Source of the DNA: Epiperipatus broadwayi
Lineage: Eukaryota; Onychophora; Udeonychophora; Euonychophora; Peripatidae
Length of the DNA stretch: 64,000 nt
NCBI GenBank assembly: GCA_028023455.1
Contig: JAQFVV010012982.1
Coordinates: 284,498 to 348,497 of the forward strand
Direction: 5' to 3'
A program made the translations under genes and the position numbers. Below, one piece after another: positions 26,101-38,555 of the stretch. Every line of letters starts with the position of its first letter. Position 1 is the stretch's first letter. The notes beneath the pieces are model-generated. The model saw only the letters and a program-made list of their open reading frames with translations, was not told the origin of the DNA and did not search any database.

Positions 26101-27099
26101 TTGAAAATATGCTGTAAATTTTACTCAAACCTAAACAGTTTTAGATATTATATGTTGTATTATATATCTTGATAATAGTAACTGTTATAGAACATTTGTT
26201 ATTGAGCTATATTCATACAAAACAGTCTGTTCTATAAAAAGGTTTATATTCAATGTTTATGGACATCCAGTTTATGATGATCCTGGATTGACATAAAGGG
26301 GGTATCCTTTGAGGTCCATGCACTACATTTTATTTAGTTGGTATTTATTTGAAATTAAATTTAGATTTGACCAGCACATTAAAGCTATTAAGTAACCAGA
26401 GCATTGATGATAATCAGCCAATTTTGCATCCTAGCATTATTTTTGTACTGTTGTGCTTTTATGAATTAGCACTTAAGTCTGTGCATCCAAATTAATGTTT
26501 AAATAATCTACCCCAAGCAGGCAAGAGATGAATAATTAGCATGATCTATAATAGACCTACTTCAAATCCAGTTACAAGATTGACTGTTGATTTATTTTGT
26601 ATTTTTGATCATTCATTATGATAAATGATTATTAGCTTTTGGGTAATGCTGCAAAATTATTCTTACTTATAGTTAGCATTGGTGTGGATTTCCCAGGCTC
26701 ATATTTATTCTTCAACATTCTTTTTATATTTAATTTTATATTTTGTATTGAACTAGAGTTGATGATGATGATTTCCATAACTCATCTTCACCCCTGTTTT
26801 TTCATACTGTTACTGTTGGCAACCAATGCTGTGGGAATTTGTAGTCCAATATATATGCTTCAAAAGTGTAAAAAAGTTTGAAACTACTCAAGACATTAAA
26901 TCATCATATGGCTTTATTTCTTAGAAGTTCATAAAATTTCAAGCACTGGAAATACAAAAATGAAATTAATCCCAGGATCTTACCCTCCAGTATCTGTCAC
27001 TCTATCACTGTGCTTAATTATGCAAAGAGTTTAGAGCCACCATTGTATATTGAATACTTTGACTAAGTAATAAATAGAAAACCAGTCATTATCAACAAA
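20101..27099. other. Long A+T-rich region without recognisable genes
   Basis: I found no supportable coding region or RNA gene. Short AT microsatellites occur (for example 20980-20996, 21708-21724, 22475-22490). Patches with more even composition at 22540-22800, 23130-23300 and 24840-25080 have no open frames with familiar motifs. Minus-strand frames at 25251-25680 are low-complexity Phe/Lys translations of A/T runs. Confidence 0.5.
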
Positions 27100-27390
27100 A
27101 CATCACATGATCACCATCTCATACACTCACACATGCTATTAATAAGAGTCCCAAACTTTGCATACAGTATGCACCTAGTACAAGCCTTCATAATCAATGG
27201 ATGCAGTAAAGTTTGTGCATAAAATCCATATATAGTGCCTACTCATCCATCATCCCCAGACTAGTTTCTAGCTTTTGGCCTTCATCAGGGAGGGATTTTA
27301 AAAACACATATTCCTGCATCCATTGATTATGAAGGATTGTGCTTCTTAGCACTACTGTATGGAGAATTTGGCATTCATTATCAACAATCA
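27100..27390 (-). mobile_element. Ribozyme-bearing unit flanked by inverted arms
   Basis: Reading the minus strand, this is a diverged relative of 2410-2625: the same hammerhead core, the same TGGATGAGTAGGCACTA-type stretch and the same TTTTATGCACAA-type stretch. Arms at 27181-27206 and 27314-27339 are inverted repeats matching at 25 of 26 positions and enclose the ribozyme part. The left edge carries a CACATGATCAC box, like the terminal inverted repeat of the 2.4 kb copy. Confidence 0.55.
27252..27294 (-). ncRNA. Hammerhead-ribozyme-like motif, copy 3
   Basis: On the minus strand CTGATGA is followed by AGGCCAAAAGCTA, GAAAC, TAGTC and TGGGGAT. The core matches the canonical CUGAUGA better than copies 1 and 2. 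Stem I (ATCCCTCC with TGGGGAT) has mismatches, and stem II has a G-U pair. This copy is therefore likely decayed in its stems. Confidence 0.5.
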
Positions 27391-27659
27391 TATCACCCAT
27401 AATCTCATAACAGAATAATATTACAAATCATATTCAAGATTTATAGTAAAGAAATAAGTTTTAGGTATACAATCACAATCCTATGCATTTTGAACAGTAA
27501 TTTTTTATATGATGACATTTTGAGCATGCTTTAAGTATTTTGGGCATCTTTTGGAATATTAATACAAAGATTCAGATGATTATGTTCAACAATCCTGTCA
27601 AATGTATTTAAAAGTGGGCACAAATATGAGATCAGGGAAATCATAAATTCTTAGAAAGC

Positions 27660-28345
27660 TTAAATCTTAAAAAATGAAGTTCCACAGTACCTGATACTGC
27701 TATTCCAGAACTTTTAAAAGATAATGATCTCAGGCTAGTTTCAAACCTATTGGACTTTTTTCAGGAATAAAGTTGTATCATGCCTTAAGAATATTTTTGT
27801 TGTTCCACTTTATAAAATAAAGAGAAATTTAAAAATGCACCAGTAATTACTGTGGCATTTTATTGTTAGTGTCTCTCTCACATGGTACTGGCTTGCACAT
27901 TGCTATTTCAGTAGCACATTGATTTTCTTTCACCACAGATACGCCACCTAATGGAAACTTTTTGTAACTAATACATCTCAGCTTACAATGCATGACAAAT
28001 CCTATCCAGAATGTAATAGAATAGTACTTGATGGGGATTTATTAAGCATCATCATCTGTCATATATTAATTATTAAAGCTCATACTAGGTGTTGTTGTAG
28101 TGAAAGCAAAAGAATTCTATTGCTAATCATTATAGCAAAAGTACTTGAAGTAAATGAGTAGGCTAGTGACTCAGTAGGATTTTAGGCAACCAAGTAGTGA
28201 TATATATATATAGTTTTTGTTTTTGGATGAATGCAAAAAAAAATTGTTTACAAGCAAAGATTCTATTTATTGATTATTTTTTCAGATTTAGACAAAGAAT
28301 TTAACTCATCTCCTAAAAAGAATTTATGGCAATAATTAAAACATC
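27660..28345 (+). pseudogene. Badly decayed reverse transcriptase (non-LTR type)
   Basis: Scattered frames on the plus strand keep the order of reverse-transcriptase motifs. A VPDTAIPELLKDND stretch at about 27690-27735 parallels the conserved GPDGIPAELLK block. A VVPLYK-type block follows at about 27800-27830. Near 28285-28340, DLDKEFNSSPKKNLW parallels the DYEKAFDSVPRKKLW block that holds the first catalytic Asp. The catalytic F/YADD was not found. Stops and frame changes are numerous. The family within non-LTR elements is uncertain. Confidence 0.4.
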
Positions 28346-31300
28346 TAACTATCTGTTGTATATTATTTATAATATATGATTAATTTGTAGTAAAAGTAGT
28401 GATACAAATTAAAGAAAAAGACATTCAGATAATATCTATAAATTAATAAAACTAAGTATAGTGATTTGTGTATTTTTCTCTACCTTAATCTTATAATTGT
28501 GTTGTTTAATTTATGTTAACTTTAAAATAGATTACATTGAATTGCTAAGTGAAAATTATGCTACAGTTGGATAAGAAATTAAAAAACATTAGTAAATTAA
28601 TTTGATACTGTTTTCATTATTACCACAAAAAAAATTAACATTTCGAAATAGTAATAGTGTATTTACCATAAATTTGGTATTTATAAATGATCTTACTTAT
28701 AATTTGTTTTTTTATGACTTATGTACTCATATAAGCATATTGACATTTCTAATAAAATAGTTATGTTTTCTGATTATCTTCACCACTCCAGACTGGAATT
28801 ATCCATGGTAATATTTAGAGATATCACCCCCTGCAAGAAGAGCTAAAATTTGGATAACAGCATTAAAAGTAAATTAATGCGCAATTGTGATGTGAGGAAT
28901 ATGTGATCCATAACTAACTGTTAAGCCATTTATGAAATATCAAATTATAATTTTCTTTTATATTACACTGTGAGTTTTTTATTTCTAGATAATTAATAAA
29001 CTATTATGTAAAACTAATTAGCATAAAAGTGACTACAGAATGAAACTTTTGACATTTTAGAAATATATTTAAGACAACAAAAGAACTTTTAAGATCTGAA
29101 AATTGTCAACCTCATAATGTAATTATTCAGTAATGCATAATTAAATGAAGAAAATATTAAATGACAAATATTAAAAGGAAAAAGAAATATATTACTAAAT
29201 TAACAAATTGTGTAAAATCAAATAATCCACACCACAAAATATTTACAGTTTATTTTATGATCTTCATTAAATAATTAATTAATTGAATAAAATGTCTTAC
29301 CAGTATTTATCAGTTATTTCAATTATAGATAACTTTTTAATTATTTTTTACTTTTCTGCAGCTTGACTTTACATGACAGTTTCTTTGTTCATGCTTGATC
29401 TTTTCTTTAGTGATATTTTTTTAGTTTTTCAAGTTGTCTGAAGATAATTTTGCAGATGTACATAACTTCTACTTAGTTAATAAGTGAGAACTTAGAAACA
29501 GACTAGATCTAGGCATATTCAACTGGGCAGAGCATTATCATTATCCGCACAGAGAACTGACATAACAAGAAGTCTTTAGACTGCCATGGAGAATATCTTA
29601 AATCTGAATTTGAATGTTTCCATAGCTTTTGATAAATGAGAAATTGTTTTTTTACTGTTTTGTACATTGCAGGTTGTTGATTATTATTGTCTCTCACTTC
29701 CATTAATCCTACATTATTTTACTGTTCTTCTACCAATTGGCTTCTTTCCTAGCAGAGAAAATAAATAAAGTGTTTAACTCAGCTTTATATGCATTTTCTA
29801 ATGTGTTACAACAGTTTTCAATAAATGAGATTTTTTTTTAATTTTAACTTTTATTTTAGACTTAAATTTAGATTTTTTAAATCTGCACTTGTAATTATCT
29901 CCAGGCCACCGTCTTTCACCTTTACTTTTATGTTTTAAATCTACTGTTGTTTAGCAATATTTTTATTATAAAATTATTATTATAAAAATAAAATTAAAAT
30001 TAAATACAATGTGCATTTTAAGTTTTACATAGAATATAATATATACTTATATCTAATAATAAAATGCATACTATATATTAGAATCTTTTTCTGTTTTTAT
30101 TAATTACACTTTTGAATTCATTTGAGTGATATTTTTTTGTCGTTATCACTCACTATTAAAATATTTTTATTTTATACCATTAAGCTTTAGCCAATTGTTT
30201 GGGGGGGGGGGGGGGCATCAAATATTAACACAATTAATAAAAACTATTTTCATGCTGATTAATAAAATTTAACACTAATGCAAATGTATTTATTCTAATA
30301 GTCTTTATGATTATTGATGACATAATATATATTGTATTTTAAAGTTTTAAATTATCCTTATAATAAAAGTTTACATTATGCAAAAAATATATATGACGAA
30401 ACTGTATTTAGTAAAGTTAATGTTGCTTTATATTTATAGGTAAGTCTGAATTTACAACGAAGGTCTAAAATATTTACCTTTAAAATCTAAACAAATTGAG
30501 AAATCTAAAAAAACATTGGAACCAAACATTGTGAACTGTTGGTGTTCTATTTATGATAGAAGAGGAAGAATTGTTATTTTGGAAAGAATACAAGACATTA
30601 GAAACTGGTGATATAAAAGGGAGACTTCTGTCCATAACCTTGTATTTCATTTTTATGGCAATGATATTTGGAACAGCTTACAGATTGTTTCATAAAATAG
30701 GCATTCAAGGTTTGATGAGGAATTCTACTTGAACTAATTATAAACAAAAACAACGCTTTCATCTTTTTGGTTATTAGACTAATAGTATTCTAATAATTGC
30801 ACTATTTGAGCCTATTCAAAAAAATTTACGCAGAATATTCTTTCTGTTTTGAATACAGCATGTAAAGATTCTAGTAGATTAATTAAACATTAAAGATCCA
30901 GAATCTTTAGCACTTCAGGGATAAAAAAATCCTTCCGCAACTTCCGGCTTATATTGTCATTAGCATGAGAATGTAAGTTGGTATAAAGATTTTCATAACA
31001 TTTTTGGTAGACAAATTTAGATATGCACAACATAAATGTGTTTACTGTTATGTCTGAAGAAGTAGATATAAATTATAATACATAAATAAAAATACATAAT
31101 CAAATAATTTATTGCTCAAGAATTAGAAAAAAGTTGGAATGCTAGAAGTAACAGAGATTTGCCATTATCCACATGCCTTGATATCCAGAGTTTCTTTATT
31201 CATCTTTAGCTTCTATAAATTGTACAAAATGAAAAAAAGAATCATTACTTCCCAAGTTTACCACTACACCAAATCATGTATGAAAAGGTAATAAAGACAT

Positions 31301-31426
31301 TTGGATAATAAAATTAAATTTCTAGCACAGAAACAAGGTAAAACAATTATTCAGTACAATGATTGCATTAATATTTCAAAATTATCAAACAATTCTTTTA
31401 AATTATGCACTCTGAAATGTCGATAA
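28346..31426. other. A+T-rich non-coding stretch
   Basis: No gene was recognised. A run of 15 G at 30201-30215 stands out. A minus-strand frame at 29509-29703 is coding-like in length only and matches nothing I know. Confidence 0.45.
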
Positions 31427-31590
31427 ACATCATATGATCACCATTTCCTATGTTTACCCAAGCTGTTAAAAGGGTAGCCAACTCTCCATACAGGGGTGTC
31501 ACCAAGGACAAATCTTAGTCAATGGATGCATCTATTGATTACTAAGGCTTGCAATGGGTGGCGCTGCTGTTGCTATTTTGCTCTGCAAGA
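31427..31590 (+). repeat. Inverted arms of the ribozyme unit without the ribozyme
   Basis: The left part carries the CATATGATCACCATTTCC box and an AACTCTCCATACAG stretch, as in the ribozyme-bearing units. Arms at about 31511-31529 and 31531-31548 (CTTAGTCAATGGATG and its near complement) meet almost directly. The ribozyme-containing centre seen at 27207-27313 is missing here. It may be a deletion product or an alternative form. Confidence 0.5.
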
Positions 31591-32148
31591 TAAGTTAAAG
31601 TTTATATATTTTGTGTGATTATTTTCAAGAAATTGATTATTATGAAATTTGTATGCTGGCTGTATGGACATGGAGAAAAAATTGGGCTCAAGAGAGATAG
31701 TTTTAATTGGATTTGGAAAGATCATGAAGAATTTTAATAAAATTTGGAAAGTGTTTTGTTACACCATTTTAAATATAGAAGTGAAAAAAAAATATTTTTT
31801 TTGTTGTAGTGCTGTTACTGTAAGGAGGGTTTATAACTAAGTTGTAGGGAATATTAATTGTTTTTTTTAGTAATTTTGTGACTAAAGATATTTTTTAATT
31901 TAAGAAAAAAAGTGATTTAGAGAAAGAATCTAACATTTTGAAGTTTTAGGTTGGAGAACACATGATCGTCAATTGCCATTGAAAGAAAGTAAAGATTTTT
32001 TTCCTTTGTATAAAGGGATTTGAAGAATAGGAGAGGAAGCACAAAGTTGAATATAGAGTAGGGGACTTAAAAATAGGGAATATGGATTGTATTTGTATTC
32101 CACAATGCATATATAATGGTCAAAGAGAAATTATGCATGTGGTGATAG

Positions 32149-32553
32149 TGTACTATATGTGATAAAGTTTATCATTTGAAATGCTTGAATAAGACTAAAA
32201 ATGATGTAACAGATTTATGGCAATGTAGACAGTGTGTAAATGATTAAAGAGGTGAAAAAGTATATTTGAGTGTAGATAGTTTAAACAGAAACACAGGAGG
32301 AATGGAATAAAATGTAGTTGAGAAAGATAGGATAGAATATATTTTTAGTGGAGTGACAAGAGATATGAATGGAAAAATAAGTAGTGCAATAGAGATGGTT
32401 AGCCAAAGAATAAGTAAGATAGAGGAAGAGGTAAAGGATGTAGAAGCAAAATTAAAATCATTAAAGATGAAGTATAAGGAGTTAAAGGAATTATTGAATA
32501 GGAATGATAAGGAAGAAGTAGTTAAAAAAGTATATTGTATTAAATTGGGGTAA
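32149..32553 (+). pseudogene. PHD-finger and coiled-coil ORF1-like relic
   Basis: A single frame with two internal stops reads CTICDKVYHLKC, then LWQCRQC. That is the second half of a PHD-type zinc finger (C-x2-C-x4-H-x2-C ... W-x-C-x2-C). A predicted coiled coil follows after about 50 residues (SAIEMVSQRISKIEEEVKDV and beyond, 32353-32520). A PHD finger followed by a coiled coil is the layout of ORF1 proteins in CR1-like non-LTR retrotransposons, which bind nucleic acid and assemble the RNP. The first zinc-ligand pair is lost to a stop and probable frameshift just upstream of 32149. A 28-bp sequence at its 3' end (32526-32553) recurs inverted at 43651-43678. Confidence 0.5.
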
Positions 32554-34742
32554 CCGATTTGTTAAAATGTTCCATCCATAAGAAAAGTATTTCATAAAAC
32601 AAAATCTCCACTCATTGGCACACATACTTTATAAATCTAACATGTAAGTAGAATTACAAAATAAATGTTAGTAAAATTGGAAAGAGCAAGTTTTAGAAAC
32701 AAGTTTTAATTATTTCCCCCCCCCTCTTCTACCTCTGAAATGCTATACTTTCTTAAAACAAAATAATTTAATATTTTAACACTGCTTATTACATCACATT
32801 CGCACACAATTATGTAGGTGTGTGTTTTATCCCATAATAACAAAATATTATTTAAAACCAAAATAATAATACAAAAAATTATTTTACACATTAATATTTC
32901 ATACTGTAAATTAATAAACAAATAATTTTGATACATTCAAGATCATTTATGGAGCTCAAGGCTATTATTAGTAAGAAATTATTGTTTTTAATCGATCTGA
33001 ATTGTCTTTAAAAGTTCTTTAAATAAACTATACCACTTTATTGCTAAAAGTTTATTAAGACTCTGATATCATAAAGAAAATATATATAAAAAAAATTTAT
33101 ACTACCAGTTCTTTGTTGCGACTTCTAATGAGTCAAATTTCTCTTGTTTAATGTCTATCTTTGGCAGCAACAATTTCCGTGTTTCTTTGGAACAATCTCT
33201 TTCTTAAAGTGTATAATTATTTGATGATGATGAGCTGATTGAGGTTATTTGCATTAGTGGACAATTTGGAAATCTTTATATTAATTTTTCTTCTCTTCCT
33301 TTCAAGCATGATTCTTTTAGTAGATGAAATACAGCAGTTGTTTTCACGTTTATAAATTTTCTTGAGTTTAAAATCAGTTACTGGAACAATTAATTGGACT
33401 TGATGATTTAATATTTATCAGTAGATTTTCTTTTCCTGATCGCCTTCCAATGCAGGTGAATGTTTTCTTCTTTCTATTTAAAAACATCTTATTTCTCTCG
33501 GTCAGTTGAAAGGTGTAGAATATTATTTTTCAGACAAGACATCTTTTCTTTCCTATATGATCTGCAGCTCCCCTATGGTCAGGTCTGCATGGGACACATA
33601 TATAATTTTTCTACCCTGTCATTTCTTATATTTTCAACATTCAAAACTTCATAAAAAAATGATTTAAAAAAAAATTATCTAGCAGAACTAAAAATGTTTG
33701 TCTGCTTTAGTTTCAATAATTTTTAAAAAGTCTCTTTCACAATATATTATAATAACAATAATCTAATCTAATTGCTCAACTGATTTTCCAGACTGCTTTT
33801 ATATCCGATTTTTGAGTCAACTCACCCAATTAGAGTGATAGTGTGAATTACTATTTTTGACCAACCCAAAAAAATCACACACCTGTTTTTCAGACACTTT
33901 TGTCTTAAAAAAAAGACTTAATCCTTTTTCACGTATATCTGTAATATCTAAAATTGGAGTTTCTTTCCTTTAATCTTAAGATAAGACAATTTCAAAATTA
34001 GAGTTCCCACCCAACTTAAGCTCCCAAAGTGACAAACAATCATTTACAAAAACAAAATTGCTACAAAAATAGATATCTGATTCAACAGATTTCCTCTTTT
34101 AACATAAAATTGTACAAAAAAATAATTTGACAGATTTAACCCTTCCTTTTCTTTCAATATTTAATAACTGTAAATTTCTGTATGTAATGTACACACATAC
34201 TTCATTATTTCAAATCATTCATAAACTAACATTAAATAATATAATTGCTAGCTTAGTAATAATAACCCTAATATTTAAAATTAAATCTGTGACTTTTTCA
34301 ATTTCCACTTACAATTATAGAAAAGCAAAATAGAAGTATAGAATAAGATATTAGAATTGATCAAGCATAGGTTAGTTTTAAAGAAAGTTAAATATCTGAA
34401 ATATAAAACAATCAATAGCTTACACATACACTGCCTATACGTATGCGTTATAACTTTGCTTTTTTAAAGAAAAATTAAAAATTGAATAGTTTAATTGTGT
34501 GTATTACCTTTCTATCAACACACAAACAAATAAAGAATATAATTGTTGACCCACTCTCTTTCTGTCTAAAGCTTTTAGAACTGGATCTTGTAGGGTTTAA
34601 ACTTGGATGCCCTACAGCTTCCTTTTTTTATATAAAAAATGTGATGACGATTTTTGTTCATTTTCTCTCGTGCACATTACTATAAATTTAGCTAATGACT
34701 AAATTGTAATGGCACAACATATATATATATATCTGAATATTT
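32554..34742. other. A+T-rich stretch with possible decayed coding patch
   Basis: The minus strand of 33112-33660 has Lys/Arg-rich fragments that could come from a retroelement ORF, but no diagnostic motif is present. A run of nine C lies at 32716-32724. Nothing else is supportable. Confidence 0.35.
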
Positions 34743-35302
34743 GTAAATACAGTAACTAAATAATTAAAAATTTTATCCACTTAGGAGCACTTTCCATCAT
34801 CTCAGTAATCTGTGTCAACTAAAGCCTTGAAATGCTAACTTTCCCACAATTCCGTGATCTTAACATTTGCTGCTTGCCTGTTAATTAAATCATGTTTATA
34901 TTTATATATTAGCATAGCTTCCTTTATTTTTTTTTTATTGTTATTTTTTTTAATTTGCAATATTTTTACACTGCTAAAATTGAAGTCAAACTATAAATAC
35001 ACGATTTATTATGGTTGTAAAAAACAGATTCTGAAATATTATTATCCACTATGCAATTTTATTTCGATTTCTGAATTCGTTTTAATAATGGCAAGTGTTC
35101 TTTAGTTCTTTTTTCCAATGTACCCTTGCTATTATTAAAAAGAGTTCAGAAATTGAAACAAAATTGCATAGTGGATAATAATATTTCAGCATCTGTTTTT
35201 ACGACCATAATAAATAATGTATTTATGGTTTTGACTTCAATTTCTACAGCGTAAAAATATTGCAAATTGAAAAAAATAACAATAAAAGAAAAATAAATGA
35301 AG
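34743..35302. mobile_element. Foldback element, left arm plus inner right arm
   Basis: A long palindrome is centred near 35106. Its inner arms, 34918-35105 and 35107-35302, are near-perfect complements over about 190 bp. The outer left arm (34743-34917) has its complement only beyond the inserted LTR retrotransposon, at 43473-43654. The joined element would have arms of about 360 bp and a total length near 740 bp. It carries no transposase and looks like a non-autonomous foldback or MITE-type DNA element; the superfamily is unknown. An open frame at 34854-35105 is not a gene. Confidence 0.85.
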
Positions 35303-35306
35303 CTAT
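35303..35306. repeat. Target-site duplication CTAT, left
   Basis: CTAT directly precedes the TG of the 5' LTR and recurs directly after the CA of the 3' LTR (43473-43476). The complementary foldback arm has the uninterrupted CTATG at the equivalent place, which confirms the duplication. Confidence 0.9.
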
Positions 35307-37394
35307 TGAAGCAATGGATCCGAAGCCCGATCCATGCTTCACATCTTCCTATAAACTTAATTAGTATTGTAGATCTAAATTAAGTTTATAGTTCAATATC
35401 AGCAGGGTTTTGCATTAGAGTTAAAAATAGTTATGCTTATTAAATGTGTATTACAGTTAAATATTTTATTTTAAATAAATTTCATTCTATTGATAAAAAT
35501 TGCTTAACCTATTAGTCAAACATATATATACATCTAGCGTATATATATGAGTTAATGCAAAATTCTGCTGAAATAAAATGCTTATTCTATTGTAAAATAA
35601 TAATATATTGTTGTTCAAATTTTATTAAAATATTTAGTATGATTTGATTTTGAGATAAGCCCACCAACATTTCTGAAAGAATGTATATTTTAATTAGTGA
35701 GCCGTTCAAGTCTAATTAAAGATGGCATTTTCTTTCTTGCTTTTTAATTAATAGAATTCCAACTTTAAAGTAAGAAAGTTAGAGTAAAAAAATTGAAGTT
35801 ATTTTTAGAACGTGTTGTTTTAAAACAAAGCAGCAAGGGGGGGCTTATCAAGATCTCAGATCATACAAACAATGGAAGGTAGCTGGCAGAGAAAGTATAA
35901 ATAGTAGGGAGAACAAAAGAGATGATTATTCAGACTTTTCCTTTTGAATGAGTCAGTTGATTCTGATTTTGCTTGTGAAGGCGATTTATTAAGATTTTTC
36001 TTGCTGTTTTATTCCAAGTTTTCTGGAGAGTACATTCAGATTTCTTTTGGGAGAAATCCTTTAGATTTTGCTTCACATTTAGCTGGTGCTTAAAAAAAAA
36101 GTTATACAGCTGTCATTTTCAAACAATGGAGAAGTTGGAACCGGCTCAAGTTAAAACCAACCGTATTTTGAGGAAAATGGATATGCTTGGCTAGGCAAAT
36201 CATAGCTTTGCCTATCGCCGAGGTTCCTAAATACCATCCAAAATGCCTTAACATCCAATCAATAACCATCTGAACTCTATGCCGTGTCTGGAGAACTTTT
36301 CATGGAAGCCATACTCATATTTTCATTGTCCGGACAAACACCTATCGTCGGTCGGATCAATCCACGGACGCCGTAGGGAACATCACGAAAAGGACGGTAT
36401 CGTGATCTACTATATTAAACTATCTCGTATGCTACTTTTGATGTCATGATTGTTTTATTGTTGTATTGCAATATATGTCTTGCTATGTAAACATTTTATG
36501 AATTAACCTTAAATATATATTTTGGGATCATCTAGCTATATGTAACCTTTTTACCTTCGCTATTCTTCCTTACTAACCATTGTAAATATTTAGTATTTCG
36601 CTATGCTAAATTTAATAGTTAACTTTTTGTCATTTGAAATCTCTTTCCAATTTTATTTATGTTGTTAATTAAATCCAAGTCAGTTTCTTTTGTGTGCCAA
36701 CTTGATCTCTTTGATAACACCTCTTTTTGTCCGCCATTTGCTTATCACGTATATTTGATTTAGCTATATACGTTCTAAGTCAATTTTAAACACGGTTTTT
36801 AGCGCAAAGCCATAAGAAATGCTTGCGAAAGGTTTTATTATCTATCGTACTTTATCGAGAAGATCGAGTTGGAATTTTTTTTATAAAATTGGGAAGAAAA
36901 GAATTTGACCGCAAACCTATTAACTTGTTTTCTTTTTATTGTCTAATTAGTTTGTTGCAGTAATTTAGGGAATAGCGGAGGCCCATTAAAGCCTTTTATT
37001 CATATTCTAAAGCCATTAATTAAACATTATTTAATTATCAAAAACTTGAGTTTCTTAGTTATATTAAATGCTTTATTTTACTTTTCAATGATCCAGGCAC
37101 GTAAAACGCAAACACCAACACATCTTTTTATGTACTTTACACATTTAGCTTTTAGCTTCTTTAGGATTCTCCATCCATGTCTCTACCGCTGCTGCTAAGG
37201 CTTTGTGCCGGTTGAAAAATAATTTATGCATGGCTCAGATGGTGTTGTTTGTTTGTGATCAGGCCTTGAGAACAGGCGAATGGGCAGAGGTCATATGTAC
37301 TCTTGATTTATATCTCGCATATGGTTGGCCCTTGAGGTACTTTCGCCTAGTATTCGAACTGGGTTAAATCTACACACATCATCTGACTGTCACA
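35307..37394 (+). repeat. 5' LTR of copy 1
   Basis: It begins with TGAAGCAATGGATC, whose complement follows about eight bases later (GATCCATGCTTCA), so the LTR opens with a hairpin. It ends with CTGTCACA. It aligns with 41410-43472 along its whole length. Many of the differences are single-base indels, besides substitutions. Confidence 0.9.
35896..35904 (+). promoter_or_regulatory. TATA box of the 5' LTR
   Basis: TATAAATAG lies about 590 bp into the LTR, with a TTCAGAC initiator-like sequence about 30 bp downstream. The 3' LTR has a slightly changed version (GATAAATAG near 41988), and the copy on the minus strand has TATAAATAG at about 55009-55017. Confidence 0.55.
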
Positions 37395-37418
37395 GTATGA
37401 TTTTTTTTTCTCCGATTC

Positions 37419-37436
37419 TGGACGCCCCATCGTGTG
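37419..37436 (+). promoter_or_regulatory. Primer-binding-site-like sequence of copy 1
   Basis: TGGACGCCCCATCGTGTG lies 24 bases after the LTR end and resembles the TGGCGCCCAACGTGGGGC type. A degenerate second copy (CTGACGCTAATAACGTGGA) lies at about 37559-37577, suggesting a small duplication of the leader start. The distance from the LTR is greater than usual, which lowers confidence. Confidence 0.35.
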
Positions 37437-38555
37437 GCTTTTCGAAATTTTCCATACCCTGCAATGCCCATATGACATTTGTATGTGTGTGGAATGTTTT
37501 TTTTTCTGTTTTAAATTAAGGAAAAAATATGGGTAGACGTATAATTTTTTCTTCCGATTCTGACGCTAATAACGTGGATGAGTGTCATTTTTTTTTTTTC
37601 TTCTTTTTCCAAAAAAAAAAAAATTTTTTTTTAATAGTACCCTGAGAAGCTAGTTTTAGTTTAATGTATTTATATAAAATAATATATGTATAATTTTTTT
37701 CAAGTTGGTTTCCTAACGTGAGCTAAATGTCATTTTTTTAATTAATTAAGAAGTTAAATGTGCCATAAGCTAAACATTTTTTTTTTCCGAGTTTGATATA
37801 TGAAATGAATATTTTATATTTAAAAAGTTAACACGCCGTCAGTTGTTTTTTTTTGTGTGTGATTAGAAAAGAAGATTTCAGAGTTAAAGTAATTTTTTTT
37901 CCCTAATGAGTAGTTCCGTCATGGCCAGTGCGCCATATTTTTTGTCGTATAAAGTAGATAGCTTCGATAAGGCGGAAGTATCAAATATATACCCACCCGC
38001 CCTCCCTTAAATTAGCTTTCGTACTTTATATTGTTTTTAGTATCGCTCAAATATGAAAAAGTTTGGAATAATAATGTTTTTCTCGAAATATAGTATAAAC
38101 GGTAGTGTTAATATGTTGAGTAAAAAAAAAGTACAGTTACATAATAGATTTTTATTTCCGTTTGGATAAATTTTTGTAAATATCTTAGATAACCTTTTTT
38201 TTCGTTAATAGAATTTTTTTCATACATTGAAAGCTTTGATAAGTCAAAATTACACGTGTCAGTGTATGGTGTTAACAAACATTTTTTTTTCTCACTTTCT
38301 CTGCATTTCGTTTTTATATAAAATGAATGCTATAATCATGCAAAATTCTCGTTCACTGTTAAATATTTTGTAATTACGTGTCCTACCAAATATATATAAG
38401 TTTTGTTAATGAAATAGCAAACTTAATTTTCAACTTAATAAGGAGTAAATGCGTATGTCGTTTTAATTTATATTTTTGGATAACATATATGCCAGCCACC
38501 CTTTAGTTAAGATTTTTTTCTTTCTCCATTTCGGATTATGCTATTGAATCATTTA

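Noticed and set aside
26639-26881. 80-codon hydrophobic open frame
   Set aside because: It is a Phe/Leu/Ile-rich reading of T-rich DNA without family resemblance, signal-peptide context or neighbours.
30201-30215. Run of 15 G, possible G-quadruplex
   Set aside because: A single uninterrupted run next to low-complexity DNA is more likely a slippage tract or sequencing artefact than a regulated structure.
33112-33660. Basic, Lys/Arg-rich fragments on the minus strand resembling a retroelement ORF
   Set aside because: No catalytic or zinc-binding motif and many stops; too weak to call.
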